Below, one piece after another: positions 4,983-5,611 of a stretch of DNA of 5,611 bases. Source of the stretch: Oscillospiraceae bacterium (GTDB lineage Bacteria > Bacillota > Clostridia > Oscillospirales > Oscillospiraceae). The translations under genes were made by a program, and so were the position numbers. Below the pieces are notes generated by a model. That model made no database searches and was not told where the DNA came from. It saw only the letters and a program-made list of their open reading frames with translations. The stretch spans positions 1-5,611 of the forward strand of contig JAEDEN010000097.1 of assembly GCA_016293265.1 (NCBI GenBank), read 5' to 3'. Every line of letters starts with the position of its first letter. The first letter of the stretch is position 1.

Positions 4983-5611
4983 TTGTCACCACGAGGAAAA
5001 CAGGCCAATGGGCTATTAACACAACAAAAGATGCTGCGGGCAGCTGTAGCGCTGTTTTTGGAGAAGGGCTACGAAAAAACCACCACGGCGGAGATCGCGG
5101 AGGCTGCGGGAATGGCCCAAAGTTCTTTTTTTCGGGCGTTTTCCAGTAAGGAAGCTCTGCTTTTGGAGCTGGTACGCCGGATGTTTGCCGGGCAGTTTGC
5201 TCTGGCGGAGCGGTACAGCGAAGAAGATCCGGTGTTCCTGTACGCCGTGGAAACTGCGCTGCAGCTGCATATCACGGAGCTGACGCAGCCGCTGAGGGAG
5301 CTGTATGTGGCGGCGTACTCTTTGCCGACAACTTCTTCGTTTATTTACCAGAGCACAGCCGGACGATTGCAGACAATCTTCGGCGCGTATCTCCCAGGGG
5401 CTGAGGCCAAGGACTTCTACGAGATGGAAATTGCCTCCGCCAGCATCATGCGGGGCTTTATGTCAGTGCCCTGCGACCTGTATTTTACCATGGATGCCAA
5501 GATATCCCGCTTTTTGGACTGCTCGCTGAAGCTCTATGACATCCCGGCGCAGCAGCGCGCGGCCATCACCGCGGCGGTCTTGAAGATGGATCTTCACACC
5601 ATGGCGGCAGG
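4983..5611 (+). CDS. TetR/AcrR-family transcriptional regulator (3' end cut off)
   Basis: The start is TTG at 4983, five bases after GAGGTG within an excellent Shine-Dalgarno (GAGGTGAT, 4972-4979). The next ATG (5030) would remove the start of the DNA-binding domain. The 209 visible residues begin with a basic tail, then a TetR_N domain at about 15-61: LRAAVALFLEKGYEKTTTAEI, IAEAAGMAQSSFFRAFSSKEAL, where residues 45-53 form the recognition helix, with Phe49-Phe50 in place of the usual Leu-Tyr or Phe-Tyr. The rest is the variable ligand-binding, dimerising all-helical domain (about 75-205). The frame runs off the window; typical family length (190-215) means only a few residues are missing. 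It is expected to repress genes, often itself and a neighbour, until a small molecule binds. Its partner gene is not visible: upstream is non-coding or decayed sequence, downstream is outside the window. Confidence 0.92.
   Translation, partial: MSPRGKQANGLLTQQKMLRAAVALFLEKGYEKTTTAEIAEAAGMAQSSFFRAFSSKEALLLELVRRMFAGQFALAERYSEEDPVFLYAVETALQLHITELTQPLRELYVAAYSLPTTSSFIYQSTAGRLQTIFGAYLPGAEAKDFYEMEIASASIMRGFMSVPCDLYFTMDAKISRFLDCSLKLYDIPAQQRAAITAAVLKMDLHTMAA

Overview
The window reads as a piece of a GC-rich, low-GC-Gram-positive-lineage gut anaerobe, most likely an Oscillospiraceae-type clostridium (Flavonifractor/Lawsonibacter/Oscillibacter-like). This is inferred from the clostridial SLH repeat style (TREQLATVLYRYA), the strong Shine-Dalgarno sites, TTG and GTG starts, and GC-rich codon third positions. 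No taxonomic search was run.

Layout. Positions 1-251 hold a near-consensus sigma-A promoter (TTGACA, 17 bp, TATTAT) and a leader of about 200 nt. They precede a secreted SLH-domain serine hydrolase of the class C beta-lactamase / penicillin-binding-protein-like family (252-2030, +), which ends in a strong hairpin terminator (2059-2095). A small XRE-type helix-turn-helix protein follows (2168-2413, +, GTG start). Convergent to it is a complete Na+-dependent neurotransmitter:amino-acid symporter of the NSS/SNF family (2560-3960, -) with its own terminator (2511-2549). Positions 3961-4276 are that gene's long leader and promoter. Positions 4277-4982 contain no convincing gene but many hairpins, including a minus-strand terminator with no clear gene in front of it. 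The window ends in a TetR/AcrR-family regulator (4983 to edge, +), cut off near its C terminus.

The most interesting element is the symporter leader. An extended -10 promoter at 4248-4276 would start RNA at about 4241, exactly where a 14-bp hairpin begins. A second hairpin follows, and then a complete intrinsic terminator (4006-4040) lies 29 nt before the symporter Shine-Dalgarno and 45 nt before its start codon. Upstream segments can pair with either arm of that terminator. This is the architecture of a transcription attenuator or riboswitch for an amino-acid transporter. I could not match it to a named aptamer class.

The genes appear to be separate transcription units, each with its own signals, rather than one operon. 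No mobile element, CRISPR array, rRNA or tRNA was found.
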